Positions 1-11,144 of a stretch of 64,000 bases of DNA are shown here, piece after piece (position 1 is the first letter of the stretch; every line of letters starts with the position of its first letter). The DNA lies in contig JANVAS020000222.1 of NCBI GenBank assembly GCA_027563935.2, positions 5,518,001 through 5,582,000 on the forward strand. The letters run 5' to 3'. A program made the position numbers and the translations under genes. This DNA is from Costus lasius (taxonomy: Eukaryota; Streptophyta; Magnoliopsida; Zingiberales; Costaceae). The notes under the pieces were generated by a model, which saw only the letters and a program-made list of their open reading frames with translations, was not told the DNA's origin and ran no database searches.

Positions 1-587
1 CTCATGTGGAGGACCACCTCACATGATAAAGGACATGATACGACTTCAGAATGAGAAGAAGAGAGGCAAGACTTCATCTTCATGCTCAGGAATTTTTGTT
101 ATTGAAGTCAACCTTTCTACTTCTATGTCATGGGTATTGGATACCACATGTGGAACTCATATTTGTATAAATATGCAGGGGCTCAAGAAAAGTAGATCGG
201 TGCGGGCTAGAGAGATTGACTTATGAGTAGGAAATGTAGCACAAGTGGCTGCTGTTGCCGTAGGAGTTTTGACACTCTCCCTCCCTTCAGGACTTCAATT
301 AGAACTAGAGAATTGCTATTATGTACCTTCATTAACCAAAAACATTATATCTATTCCTTGCTTAGCAGGGAAAGGTTTTATATTTGAAATAAAGGAGAAC
401 TCCTGTTCTTTTTCATTTGCAAATATGTTTTATGGGAAGGGTACATTATGCAATGCTTTATATGTCTTGGACACGAATAGTTCTATTTGAAACATAAATA
501 GTAAAAGAACCAAACTGAGTGGTTCAGTTGGTGCCTCCCTATGACATTGTCGATTAGCCCATATAAACAAGAATCGCATCCAACAAC
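1..587 (+). pseudogene. B0: family B copia gag end, protease and pre-integrase fragment
   Basis: The window opens inside a family B copia polyprotein. Reading the frame that starts at 23 gives the end of gag, then a protease with a WVLDT core near 127-142, then a pre-integrase stretch with HCRLAHINKNRIQQL-like residues near 545-587. In-frame stops occur at 224-226, 488-490 and 541-543 region (a TGA where related copies have Trp in the LWH motif), so it is dead. It stops exactly at the B1 LTR at 588; its missing continuation (QANGLLDSS...) is recognisable right after the later B LTRs at 35598 and 57029. It is the host copy into which B1 inserted. Confidence 0.85.
583..587. repeat. Target-site duplication ACAAC of B1, left copy
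   Basis: ACAAC directly precedes the LTR at 588. The same five bases directly follow the family B LTR ends at 35597 and 57028, where the interrupted pre-integrase reading continues. This identifies the LTR at 588 and those two LTRs as the two edges of one insertion that was later duplicated. Confidence 0.8.
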
Positions 588-2401
588 TGTTGGTGTATAT
601 GCCCTAGGACCTAATATTGGTCCATTATTGTACTACTTAACATTGATATTTATATATCATTCTAGCATTGTCGTTATCATCATTTGTTTACATCTGCGAA
701 TGTGTACTTATGTGATAATGTGCCTGGAGACAGATTGGATCTGTGCTCAAACTTTTTGTCCCCAGTCAAGTACCTTAGTAGATATGGTACAGTTATGGTA
801 CATGAGAGACTGGTATATGTGCTGGTTAGGTATGAAACGCTAACGCAGACATATGGGTATATTAGTGGTAGATATATTGGATCGACTCGCTGTGAGGCAA
901 TGACTTGGTGTCATGAGTTATCCTCACAAGTGACAGGAGATGTGTTGATCCCTAGACTTGAGGTCATTGACTCTTCTATGTGGTTAGGGACATGCTTTGA
1001 TACAACCTAACATCTTGCCATAGTTGGGAGGTCATAATGGTTGTCATTGAGTATGTCACGACCCATATGAGAATATCAATTGACAGATAGAGGATTTGCC
1101 CCTTCCTGAGGGATGCTTGATATCCACAGGGCCCCTTATGGTTCTATGACTGAAAGTGTATGGCCATACCCAGGTGAGAACCTAATTTAGTCATAACCAT
1201 GTGATTGGGTTAAAACAAATGGTGACACACTTGTCCAATCGGATATCAGTTTGACAAAGGGACTATAATACATCCGCGCCTAGTTGCGATGATGGGGATG
1301 TCGATGTCAATATCCATTCTAATGACTTAGGTAGCAGTGATGCACTGCTAGGTGCCACTCACATCTTGTGGTGACCTTAGGTCAGCACTGCCAACGTCAA
1401 AGGAACCTACAGGGTCGCACACCTTGATGCTCGAGTTTTCGTATTGATCGGATAGCCTTTGGATCGAGTTATTGGCTAATTCAGATCCATTTGGGAGATT
1501 CATCAGCGCCAATGGGCCTAATGAGATGGAAGAAACTTATTAAGGCCAACTTCCATTTTTGGCATATTGACCAAATTAACCGTGGTTAACCTCATTTGAC
1601 CTTGGGTTAAATTGGATTGGATTCAATGGGTTGATTAACAAGCATAATGGACCTTGGACTAGGCCCATTATATAGTTGGGCTTACTGATAAGTTAATTGG
1701 GCTTAAGGAGAAGAAAAGGTAAGCGCATATTTAACCCTAGTTAGACTAGGGTTAGCGCCTATGCCTTAATTAATATCATGTGATTAATTAAAGTTAATTT
1801 TGAATTAATCATTTGAGATAAAATAGGGGCTAATTAATTAATTAATTAGAGTCCTATTTTTGTGGAGATTTGATAGGGCTGATTTTATTTAAATTAATTA
1901 GAGTCCTAATTGGATTAGGATTTAATTAATTAATTCCTATAATCATGCTCTCCTAATTCTTCTCCAAGCCACACATGATCTCTATAAAAGAGACCCTAGC
2001 CCGCCCCTCTCATGGCACTAATTCCTCTTGGAGGCATGGAGACATGTGGAGGGGCGAAAGCTTGGGGTTCTTAGAGATTTTCTCCTCTTCTTCCCTTGGC
2101 GCTTCCCCACCTTGGTGATTGGCGTAAGTATTCAAGAGGAACTCCCTTGGCATGGATCTTCTTCCCGAGGCTAGCACCGAGCGTGGAAGAAGAAGACTCG
2201 AAGCATCCGTGTGTGTGAGACTGCAGAGGGCGCACACATCGACATCGTCTCAAATTGCTTCAAGGCACCTTCTCATCTCATCGTGTCAACTCCCTCGCAT
2301 GACGATCTTCACTGGGTTTTTGGGACTGGCCTGTTTCGGGGTTATTCTTCCGCTGTGCTTTCTATGAAATTTTTTTAAAATATCCCTGGGGTTTCCCAAC
2401 A
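588..2401 (+). repeat. B1 5' LTR, full length, family B
   Basis: This 1814 bp LTR begins TGTTGGTGTATATGCC and ends GGGTTTCCCAACA, with a primer binding site one base later. It contains the 19-base module TATGGCCATACCCAGGTGA near 1159-1177 that is also present in family A LTRs, the GGGTCGCACA module near 1411-1420, an AT-rich stretch with TAATTAAT runs at 1760-1940, and a TATA box near 1981. It is the only full-length family B LTR in the plus orientation here; the later ones at 35089 and 56519 are about 510 bp deletion forms. Confidence 0.93.
1981..1990 (+). promoter_or_regulatory. TATA box of the B1 LTR
   Basis: The string TCTATAAAAG is a strong plant TATA box lying about 410 bases before the LTR end, the expected place for the U3/R border. 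Transcription would start some 30 bases downstream, near 2013. The deleted LTRs at 35089 and 56519 lack this region. The remnant at 32141 has an equivalent CCCTATATATG near 32211. Confidence 0.65.
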
Positions 2402-2402
2402 G

Positions 2403-2414
2403 TGGTATCAGAGC
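2403..2414 (+). other. Primer binding site, initiator Met tRNA
   Basis: TGGTATCAGAGC lies one base after the LTR end. This is complementary to the 3' end of plant initiator methionine tRNA, the usual primer of copia elements. Confidence 0.92.
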
Positions 2415-3980
2415 GACTTGCGAGCCTCGAATGATGTTTTTCATGCTTTTTTATGCTCACATGCCGTATCTAATTTTTGCAAATTGCAGATGCCATGCTC
2501 ACGATTTTTCTAAGTAGGAAAAATTGTAGGTCTTTGCTTCCAATCCTCTATTCAATTTCTTTTTTATTATTGGATGATTATTTTTCTGATTGATTTAAGA
2601 TCAAAGGCGCACACAATTTTGTCAAGTAGCACGGGTATTGTGTCTTTGGATTGGCCGGGTCTCTTGATCTGACAAAATTGCCAACTGAAAGGATCTATAA
2701 AATCATGATGAAACATACTCTCAGATAATGAAAAGATCTGTGACAAGAAGAAGAGGAAGAAAGACATGTTTTATAAGAAACTAAAATTTCAGATTTTAGG
2801 TTTTTCATGAGCTTATAGATTTGCATGAGTATATACCTTGTTTGTGCATGATGTTGTGATCACTAGTCAAGCCCCTATTGCATGCCTGCGATGTATTCTT
2901 GTGAGGCCTATGTGCCGCCATTCTTTTTCTTTTATTTTGTAACATTCAAGATGAAGATTAAGGGGCCGCATCCTACATAATTGATGGCGCAACAAGCTCC
3001 AACAAAGGTGGTGCATCTTCCTTGGAGGAGGACCCATGGCATTGGCCGAACCATGGGGTGTACTTCTAGGGTTTCCCTAGAACTACCTCTAGGGTTTGAG
3101 AGCTAAACCATGGTGTGGTGGACCTTGGAGCTAACCTTGAAGATCAAGCTAGAGGTCAGCTAGGCTAGGTCTAGTTTTTAGGGGCTTGAGTCCTAGGTCA
3201 AGAATTGAACCCCTTTTGGCATGGGCTTGTTCAATGTCTTGAATGGGCCATGATCACATCATCCTTTTACTGCTTTCCTTATCTATTAGAGCATGTCTGC
3301 AATGTTTTATCTTTATGTTCTCACTATAAGATTGCATACCTGTAATGTTAGACATAAGATAAAACTAAGAGGATGAGAACTCAAAAACCCTCAATCAAAT
3401 ATATCAAGTCTAGTAGCCTTCTAACGCGTAGCCCTCATCAAGCTATCGATCAGTGGTGTTGTGCACTGTTTCCCACCCTCGTGGGACACACCCACTTAAC
3501 TTTAGAAGGTGTGTGGTGACAATGGTTTCCCAGTCCAGTTTTACCCTTGGCGTGCCTTCGCAAGGAAACTCGTTGGCCCTGGGTATAACGGTTAGGGATG
3601 GACTTGACTAGATTTTCACATGTGCTGAGCACATAATGAAACTCTAGAGGCATCGTTGAGAGGTTAGGGTTTCATGCTATGTCCAACCCTCGCTAGACAT
3701 GAAATGCCTAGACTATCTCAATAAGGGGAATTGTCAAGTACAATCGGCCGGCATGCCCACCTTAAGAAGCATGGGTCACTTTGTGCATCTCATCCCACCC
3801 TCGTGGGACGCAATGCCTCATGTGGAATAAGGATCCCATCTCATTAGGAAATCTCAGATTTCCCGATTGACTTTGTGGGTTGTTAATTCGATTAAAATAG
3901 TGAGAGCCATAATCATTTAAAACAAGTCCAGTTTAAATGATTTGAAGTAGTACTAATATGTTGTTTCTTGGTTATTGTAG
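2415..3980 (+). other. B1 untranslated leader with hairpins and splice-acceptor-like end
   Basis: No coding sequence is supported between the primer site and gag. Two copies of a six-base-pair hairpin, TCCCAC-CCTC-GTGGGA, occur at 3471-3486 and 3793-3808; family A leaders have a related stem in the same place. The leader ends with a TACTAAT branch-site-like sequence at 3951-3957 and a T-rich run finishing in TTATTGTAG at 3980. The gag ATG follows three bases later at 3984. A candidate donor, GGC/GTAAGTATT, lies at 2121-2132 in the LTR. An intron 2124-3980 is therefore possible. Confidence 0.55.
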
Positions 3981-3983
3981 AAT

Positions 3984-5047
3984 AATGCCCATAAATACTA
4001 GCGGATTGACACTGCGATCCCTTCTTGAGAAGGACAAGTTGGTTGGATCCAACTTCATGGACAGACATCGGAACTTGAGGATAGCCCTCAAGCTCGAGAA
4101 GAAGCTGTATGTCCTTGAGCGGCCTCTTCTTGCTACTCCTGCGCCTAATGCCCGAGCGGCAGACAGGGATGCTTTTAGAAAGCATAAAGATGACTCTTTG
4201 GAAATAACATGTCTCATGCTAGCCACTATGGCACCTGAGCTACAGGTGCAATATGAGGAGCAAAATGCCTTTTAGATGATCACTCATCTGAAACAAATGT
4301 TTGAGGCTCAAGCTAGAACTGAGAGATACGACACTGCCAAAGCAGTCTTTCGGTGCAGGTTATCTGAGGGAGCACCAGTCAGACCCCATGTACTCAAGTT
4401 GATTGGGAACGTGGATCATCTCAGAACACTGGGGCACACCATAGATAACGAGCTGGTTGTGGATCTTATTCTATAGTCCCTGCCCCCTAGCTTCAGTCCA
4501 TTTATTATAAATTTCAACATGAACCAGATTGAATGCACTCGGGAGGAGCTGTTGAATATGCTCCAAACAGCCGAGCGTGAAATGGGAAAAACCAAACCCA
4601 ATTCTGTTCTTTTGGTCCCCACAGCCAAGAAGATGAAGAAGAAGGGTAAGGCAAGTGCCAAAGGTCCTACCAAAGTACTGAAGAAAAAGACAATGAAGTC
4701 AAAGGAACAAAGGTGCTTCCACTGTGGTGAGCAAGGTCACTAGAGGAGGGACTGCAAGCAGCTTCAAAATGAGGAGAAGAAAGGCAAGGCCTTGTCTTCA
4801 AGCTCAGGTATATATGTTACCGAAGTCAACCTTTCTACTACTATGTCATGGGTATTGGATACTGCATGCAGAGCTCATATTTGTACAAATATGCAGGGGC
4901 ACAAGAAAAGTAGATCGGTGCGGCCTGGAGAGATTGACCTACGGGTTGGAAATGGAGCACAAGTTGCTGCTATTGCTGTAGGAATTTTCACTCTCTCCTT
5001 GCCTTCTGGACTTCAGTTAGAGTTATATAATTGCTATTATGTACCTT
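3984..5047 (+). pseudogene. B1 gag and protease, broken by stops and by E4
   Basis: Gag starts at an ATG at 3984 (MPINTSG...) and reads LRSLLEKDKLVGSNF, the opening typical of Angela-type copia Gag. In-frame stops lie at 4273, 4474 (where relatives have Gln) and 4741 (where relatives have Trp). A zinc knuckle CFHCGEQGH...DC occurs near 4712-4756, broken by the last stop. The protease follows, with WVLDTA near 4849-4866, and is cut at 5047 after YYVP by the E4 LTR. Gag would package the RNA and protease would mature the polyprotein, but this copy cannot make either whole. Confidence 0.88.
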
Positions 5048-6734
5048 TGTTGGGGTATGCCCTTAAGGCTAATGTTTGAGGCCTTGGGATTATTTCAGTA
5101 TCATGTATAAACTCTATGTTTATAAAGGCAATGGTTGTTATTCAGGTTGTTACATCATCTGCTGCAATATGTATACTTCTGAATAATGTCTCAATGCTGT
5201 TCAGCTTGGCTGACATGCAGTTTTGTCCTTAGTCGAGATATCTTGATGAACATGAGACAGCCTTGATATGATTGAGACTAATATGTGTTCTAATCTTATA
5301 GGATGATTCGAGCATGGAATAAGATGTAGACTCATGGGTACATTGGATGTACTGGACAGACCCTACTTAGGATATTCAATTGCTTGTCACAATGTGAATA
5401 ATCCTTATATGCAAACAAGTGGCATATTTCCTCTGACTTGAGATCACTTGTGTTTCTAAATGATGATTGGCATTGTTTTGAGGTAGTTCAATATCATTTG
5501 AAATATAATGGTTATAGACTATCTTGGATAGTGATCATGAGTCATGTTAGGGCACTAGTGATAGATATAGGATTGCCGTCTCCTTGATTGGAGTGTTATG
5601 TTCTATAGGGGCCCCCTGGATGAGATGATTGAGAAAGTGTATGGCCATACCCAGATGACTATGTTTCATCTGATCTAATCATTCTCATCATATTGGAATT
5701 ACAGGCCTGACACGCTTGTCCAATAAGAACATCCAGTGGCAAAGGAAACACATATGTCAAGTGACTTGGGTTCACACTTGTGCTGTGGTTTGGGTGTAGT
5801 CTTGGAAGACTCTTTCCTTTATATCGGGAGACAGTGATGTGTTGCTAGATACCCCTCACTGATCGTGATAACGTGAGTTATCATTACCGACATTTAAAGG
5901 AAACCCTTAGGGTCGCACAATTTGATGATATGGCTTACTTAAGTCAGATCGTGTGGACTGAATTGTTTTGGTTCAGTTTAAAGGAGTTTAAACTCTGATT
6001 GTAAGTGAGATCTGGTCTGATCATGTTTGATTGATTAGGGCTTGAGATCGGTAAGCTTCGATCGAGAGAATTGATGCTAGATCGGAGAGATCAAGAGCAT
6101 CAAGAGATGAATGGTTAGATCTTGATCCTTATGGTTTAATATGATCTAGACCAATGCTTGGTTTAATTTGGTCTTTGAACCAAATGTAATTGAACCGGCT
6201 CATCATAGTGAGCGCATGGTTCAAAGGGGAGAGAAAAATGCGATGGTTCACTTGGAGTGAACGCATGAACGCATGATGTTAGTGGCTTGCTATTTTTGGA
6301 AGTCATGTTTCCAAAATAGAGAGCACGCCTCTACATTCGTGGGTGCATCTCTTTTCGCCTCTCGTCTCTTCCTCTCAACGCCTCTCTCTCGTGTGGGAAG
6401 GTCTTCACGCAAAAGAGAAGAGAACAAAGCCAAGAGATCATCTCAATCTCCTTCAAGCGATCAGGAGACTTGGAGAGCCTTGCTAGCACAAGGATCGACA
6501 AGGAGTAGGCGATCACCCATCTTGTGTGCGTCACCTTTGGAGGAGAGCCACATCGCCCTCTTGCTTCCAAGACGCCATCCAAGAAATGGCACTGGTATGA
6601 TCTCTCTGTTGATCTATACAAACTCTTAAGTTGATCTATGTTCATACATGCGATCCTAGGAAACCCTAGATTCCGCCCATGCAAATTTTTTATATGCGCA
6701 TGCTTTAGGGTTTCGCCCCTTTAGGGAACTTTCA
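5048..6734 (+). repeat. E4 5' LTR, family A
   Basis: This 1687 bp LTR starts TGTTGGGGTATGCC at 5048, inside the B1 protease, and ends GGGAACTTTCA at 6734, two bases before the primer site. It carries the shared modules TATGGCCATACCCAG near 5642 and GGGTCGCACA near 5910, a CTATTTTTGG motif near 6289 and the mini-exon ATG-GCA-CTG at 6586-6594. Confidence 0.92.
6586..6594 (+). other. Candidate start exon in the E4 LTR (ATG GCA CTG | GTATGA)
   Basis: Nine bases with an ATG end at a GTATGA donor-like site at 6595. The matching acceptor is the TAG ending at 11144. Joining them is in phase 0 with gag. This copy has no ATG between the TAG at 11142-11144 and the first conserved gag residues (FNVRS), so the LTR ATG is the only suitable start. 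Confidence 0.65.
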
Positions 6735-6736
6735 AT

Positions 6737-6748
6737 TGGTATCAGAGC
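6737..6748 (+). other. E4 primer binding site
   Basis: TGGTATCAGAGC, complementary to initiator Met tRNA, two bases after the LTR end. Confidence 0.92.
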
Positions 6749-9700
6749 CATGGTTCCTTGTATGTTTCATATGATTGCTTATTGTGATCCATGTTTGCGC
6801 CTAATAGTAGATCTAAAAGAGCATGCGAAAATTTAATGTATGTTTTACATTGGCGCATGCATGATACTTGGCGCTTGTTGTAGTTTTTTCTCAAAAACTT
6901 ACTTGCGCGCCCCTCATTAGATCTAAGCGGCGCCTACTTCAAAAGCTTAGGCGGGTTATTAGGGTTGAAGTCATCGTCCAGTCTAGACCCGACAGTCTGA
7001 TCAGACCATCTGACAGCCTAGATGGGTCGACCTGATGGCACCTATGCGCAAGCATGAGGTGGCTATAGGTCGACTGCTGAAAGGCGTGTAGCGATGTCTG
7101 ATTGAGACAACCAGATGAACGCCCATGATTAAGGCCCGGGGTCACACCCGCTTGCCTAAACTCATGAGGGACGTTCAGCCCTTCACGCATGCATTGTTGA
7201 CCATGAGGTCGACTCAAGTCGGTTATGACTTGGTGCATGCAAGGGCAGTGGGTCTGACTAGGTCTGATGAGTGGATCCCTATTAATGGACCGTTGTAAGG
7301 TAGTAGGGCACATAAGGAAATAAAATGAAGCCAATGGGTTTTTCAAAAAAAATTTTATTTTCTTGATTGGATCACATGATGTTTGTATAACGTGATGATT
7401 GTCTATTTAATCTTATGTGGGCTGCCTAATTTTAATGTGTGCTGTGCTGGGGCCTGCGTGCCTGGAGTATTATTTGTAAATTATTATTGTGATCTGTGCA
7501 TCACATTTTAATTAATTTATAAAATGTAATTGACCTGCGAGTCAATCGTGTCTAGATAGATTAAATTGTAATTTAATCAGACATGAGCACAGAGCACACA
7601 TGGCAGAGGCGCATGCAGCAAGTGGCTTCACCAGTGGGAGCTCTAGGGTTCGACTCTAGGACAGGCGCATTTTACCTGGTGGGCGCACCTGAGCTGCAGT
7701 GGGCGCTTGGGCCCGTGTTTGGCCAGAGGAAATGCTAAAGACCCATGAAGAGCTCAAGTGAAGACTTAAGTTTATTAAGGTCTTACTTAGGCTTAATGGG
7801 CTTTTACCACATAAGATCATCATGCTTTTAATTTACTGTTTAAGTAATTTAGTAACTGCATGATCTATTCTTCTGCTATCACCATAGGGTTTGAATGATA
7901 GTAAGAAGATAAAAGGACCGTTAAAATCCAACGTTAAATATCAAGCACGTAAGCCTTCTGACGCGAAACCTCACTGTTCTGACTATAACGTCCCTCACAA
8001 TCACACCCCACACGCATACAAGTAAAAATACGGGGTTTTAAAAATTTTTACTCTTCCATTAAAACATAAGAAGAAAGCGGCATCGAAGGACATTACTACG
8101 GAACTGAAAACCGCACAGAACTGAGTAGGATCGATTACTAGGAAATAGAAATCCGGCAGCAAGTATACTAAATTACTGTTGCACAGACCCACATATCTTG
8201 GAACAAAACAGATGTCCACACTACACATATGTGGAGAACACAAATTTCGGAAATATTGCAGAAACTGATTATTCAGATACCAAATACAACAATAATTCGG
8301 TTACACATCTCAAGGTATTTCGAATACAGTAACTCGGTTACACATTTCAGAATAAGAACAATTTCAATTCTCATGACTCCAAAACTCGTATCCAACAATA
8401 AAACGAGACAACTATAATATAATATCCTGAAAACAGGCATAAGCCCTCAGGAGATAAAACGTGTCATATAAGTAAGTTAGGCACGCAGGCCTGATAGATC
8501 TTTAGAAGACAACTCTTAGAAATTATATAAAACATTAGCATCATAACAAATTAAGTAGCTGTAGCAATCACTGTCCTGATGTCTCACCTGAAAATATTTA
8601 AACAACGGGGGTGAGCTAAAAAGCTTAGTGAGTAAAAGACACTAAAAGCCATCCATAGTACACATCAAAAAATATCATGCTTGCAGATAAGACACTTAAC
8701 ATGCACACTCATATCAGAAACAAAACATAATCAAATACAGACACTTATAACAATAGGCATCAAGCATGAAGTAGGATATAAGTATACCAACCCATTCCAA
8801 CTAATCACACCGCCCAACACATCTATACTACAGATCGAAACAGAACTATAGAAATCAGAGCTGACAGACAGAAAATCAGAATTTTCAGAATCCAAACAGA
8901 TAGTCTACATCGGAAACAGAAAGGCCACAGAAGGCCTGAAGACCACAGAAGGTCTGACCCCACCTCTGCCGAGGACGAGACATGCATGCATATCAGAAAC
9001 AGAATGGTAGAGGAGGTATCAGTGGGTGGCCCCCGTCTCGTCAGGACGTGGCACTCTGGCCTCCAATACCCAGAACAGAACAGAAATAGTGGAGGGAGAA
9101 CGGAAGGTGAGACCAGCTCACATCTACCCTTCACTAGTGTCTCATGGGTCGTAGTAGACTATCAGCACCATTACAGCGCCACAGAAGGAGGGTAAGGACA
9201 CGGAAGAGTGCTACACTAGGGCATAATTTTTACAGAACAGGTCATGCTGAAACGGAGGAGTAGGACTAACCACTACTCAATTCTCACATCATGCCCAAAG
9301 TGTCTCACAAACCAGAAAATGACACACCCCAATATCCAGTCCTTAACAAAATTACAATTTGCAGAAAATCAAAGCTGAACACTCTTCATAATTTTTACCA
9401 TCAACCAGAAGTAATATATGAGTGAATTCCTTAGATTTCATACAACTATCCTTAATTCAGGTCAAACCATTCTATGTTCTCACAAGGTTATAACACATTC
9501 AAAGTTTCAGAAAATTCACAACATATATACAGAACAGAAATTATTCGCGTAACAAACAATTAAACAAGCCTAGAAATTATAGGGAAATATATATATAGAT
9601 ACTCATTGCACTATTCTTCCCCAAAATTTCAAAAAAAACCGTGAGCCATAAAATCACTGCAAGGGGCGAAATTTTCAGAATCCTTGTAGAACATACAAAT

Positions 9701-11144
9701 TTCATGAAAATAATTTCAGTCCCCCACTACAGATAATTTTAATTGCACGTTTGTGAAGGAAAATGACAAAAGCCCCAAAATTGGCCCGAACCATGATTTT
9801 CGAAAATCCCTAAGTTCTTAGTTAAATCCTCAAATTTTGTTTTCTCTAAAATTTCTCATCAAGCAAATAAATTTTAGAAGAACTACAGACCACAATTTAA
9901 GAGATTAAACCATACAGGATAAATTTTTCTCACAAAGGAATATTCGTCCGGCACAGGTAAATTTTGAATTTCACATATGCACAAATTTACTTGTAGATTT
10001 TTGGTTCATACAGATAATCGTTGCAAATAATGAATTTTAATTGACTGATAATCTACAATTTAGCAGATTAGACTCCTTAGGATCGAATTACTCACAAGAA
10101 AAATCGTCCACAGAGAAAAACGCCAAGACAGAGGATCAAGGATCACCAGGAAATTCGTCCACCACCAGTCTGTCACCACCAGCGTCAGGAATTTCAGGAG
10201 GCGCCAAGCACAGTGAGGGGCGACAACCAAAGGCGGCTAGGGCAAGAAAACCAACAAAAGTCGTGAGGGAGAGGAGCCCTCACGCAATTCCTCTTTTTCT
10301 CCCACCCCAAACGGATCCAAGATCCAATAACCCAGTTAACTTAAGTGAAAAAAAATCGGTTTTATGGGCTTACCTGGGCTTAACCACCCTGCGCCACTCC
10401 AATAACATCAGAAATATGCGCCACCATGGTGGAAGGAATTCCAGGAGCAAAGAATCAAGGTTGAGGGTTCAAATCCCCAACCAAAATAATTATTTTTGCC
10501 CTGTAGGAAAAATTCCTACACTTAGGCAAAAATCCCAAAATTTTAACAGATAAAAATACAGAAACAGAATTTCTAACCTTAAATCATAATTCAGAAAAAT
10601 CGAGGGCATTACAACTATCGTTGGGGCCGTGTTGTACCCACTCAGTGGGCACGCCCATCTATCTTCAGACGGTGTGTGATTACACTTGCGTGTTACAGAG
10701 AAGGGATTTATCGCTTCTCGTTGCTCAGCATAGCACGTGGTGGTCCAGGGAGTAGGTCGGGTCAGCTTGACCATGTAGGCTACATATTGAGCATATGGTA
10801 GCCATATGGAGGCAGCCATCTGTGGGATCAGAGACTGTGTTGTACCAACTCAGTTGGCACAGTCTGCTGGATTGCCCAGATGAAGGGGAATCGCACGGGT
10901 TGGCGATTGGCAGGGATTGCCTACCAGAAATTAGTGCTTGTACTCTCTGTGCATCTTATCTCGCCTGAGCGGGACGCGGAGACCAAGTATGAAATCTGGA
11001 TCCCATCTCACTAAAAGAGTTTTACTCTTTCGGGCTGTTTTGCTGGATTTTTCAGCTAGATAAAATAGTGAGAAAAGAATCATTCTTAAGTCCTGAATTG
11101 ATTCTAACATTGATACTGACCTTGCTGTTCTTGCAATGTTGTAG
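6749..11144 (+). other. E4 leader, split by a gypsy LTR
   Basis: The leader occupies 6749-7986 and 10614-11144. It matches the leaders of E3, E5 and E6. It includes the long hairpin around 7549-7583, the T-arm-like hairpin at 7643-7659 (GGGTTCGACT loop), the CCCACTCAGTGGG-type palindrome near 10636 and the CCAACTCAGTTGG palindrome near 10846. It ends with TACTGAC and a pyrimidine-rich tract closing in TAG at 11144. No protein-coding region is supported in it. Confidence 0.75.
7987..10613 (-). repeat. Ty3/gypsy-type solo LTR
   Basis: About 2627 bases interrupt the E4 leader, which continues on both sides and is uninterrupted in E3, E5 and E6. ACTAT flanks the insert at 7982-7986 and 10614-10618. 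Read on the minus strand it starts TGTAATGCCCTCG, a common opening of plant gypsy LTRs, and its other end is the near inverted AGGGACGTTA. No primer site, purine tract or protein is seen, so it is best read as a solo LTR. The exact right border in minus orientation is uncertain because the end is not a clean CA. Confidence 0.65.

Noticed and set aside
541..1010. Open frames of 100 and 108 codons in the B1 LTR.
   Set aside because: They overlap each other within a noncoding LTR, are not kept in the other B LTRs as proteins and match no family I recognise.
1828..1850. The TAATTAAT run as a microsatellite or centromeric repeat.
   Set aside because: It is short and part of the AT-rich LTR section before the TATA box.
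8823..10819. Open frames of 103, 170 and 109 codons around the gypsy LTR as host genes.
   Set aside because: They lie in LTR or leader sequence, lack domains and have the composition of the surrounding noncoding DNA.
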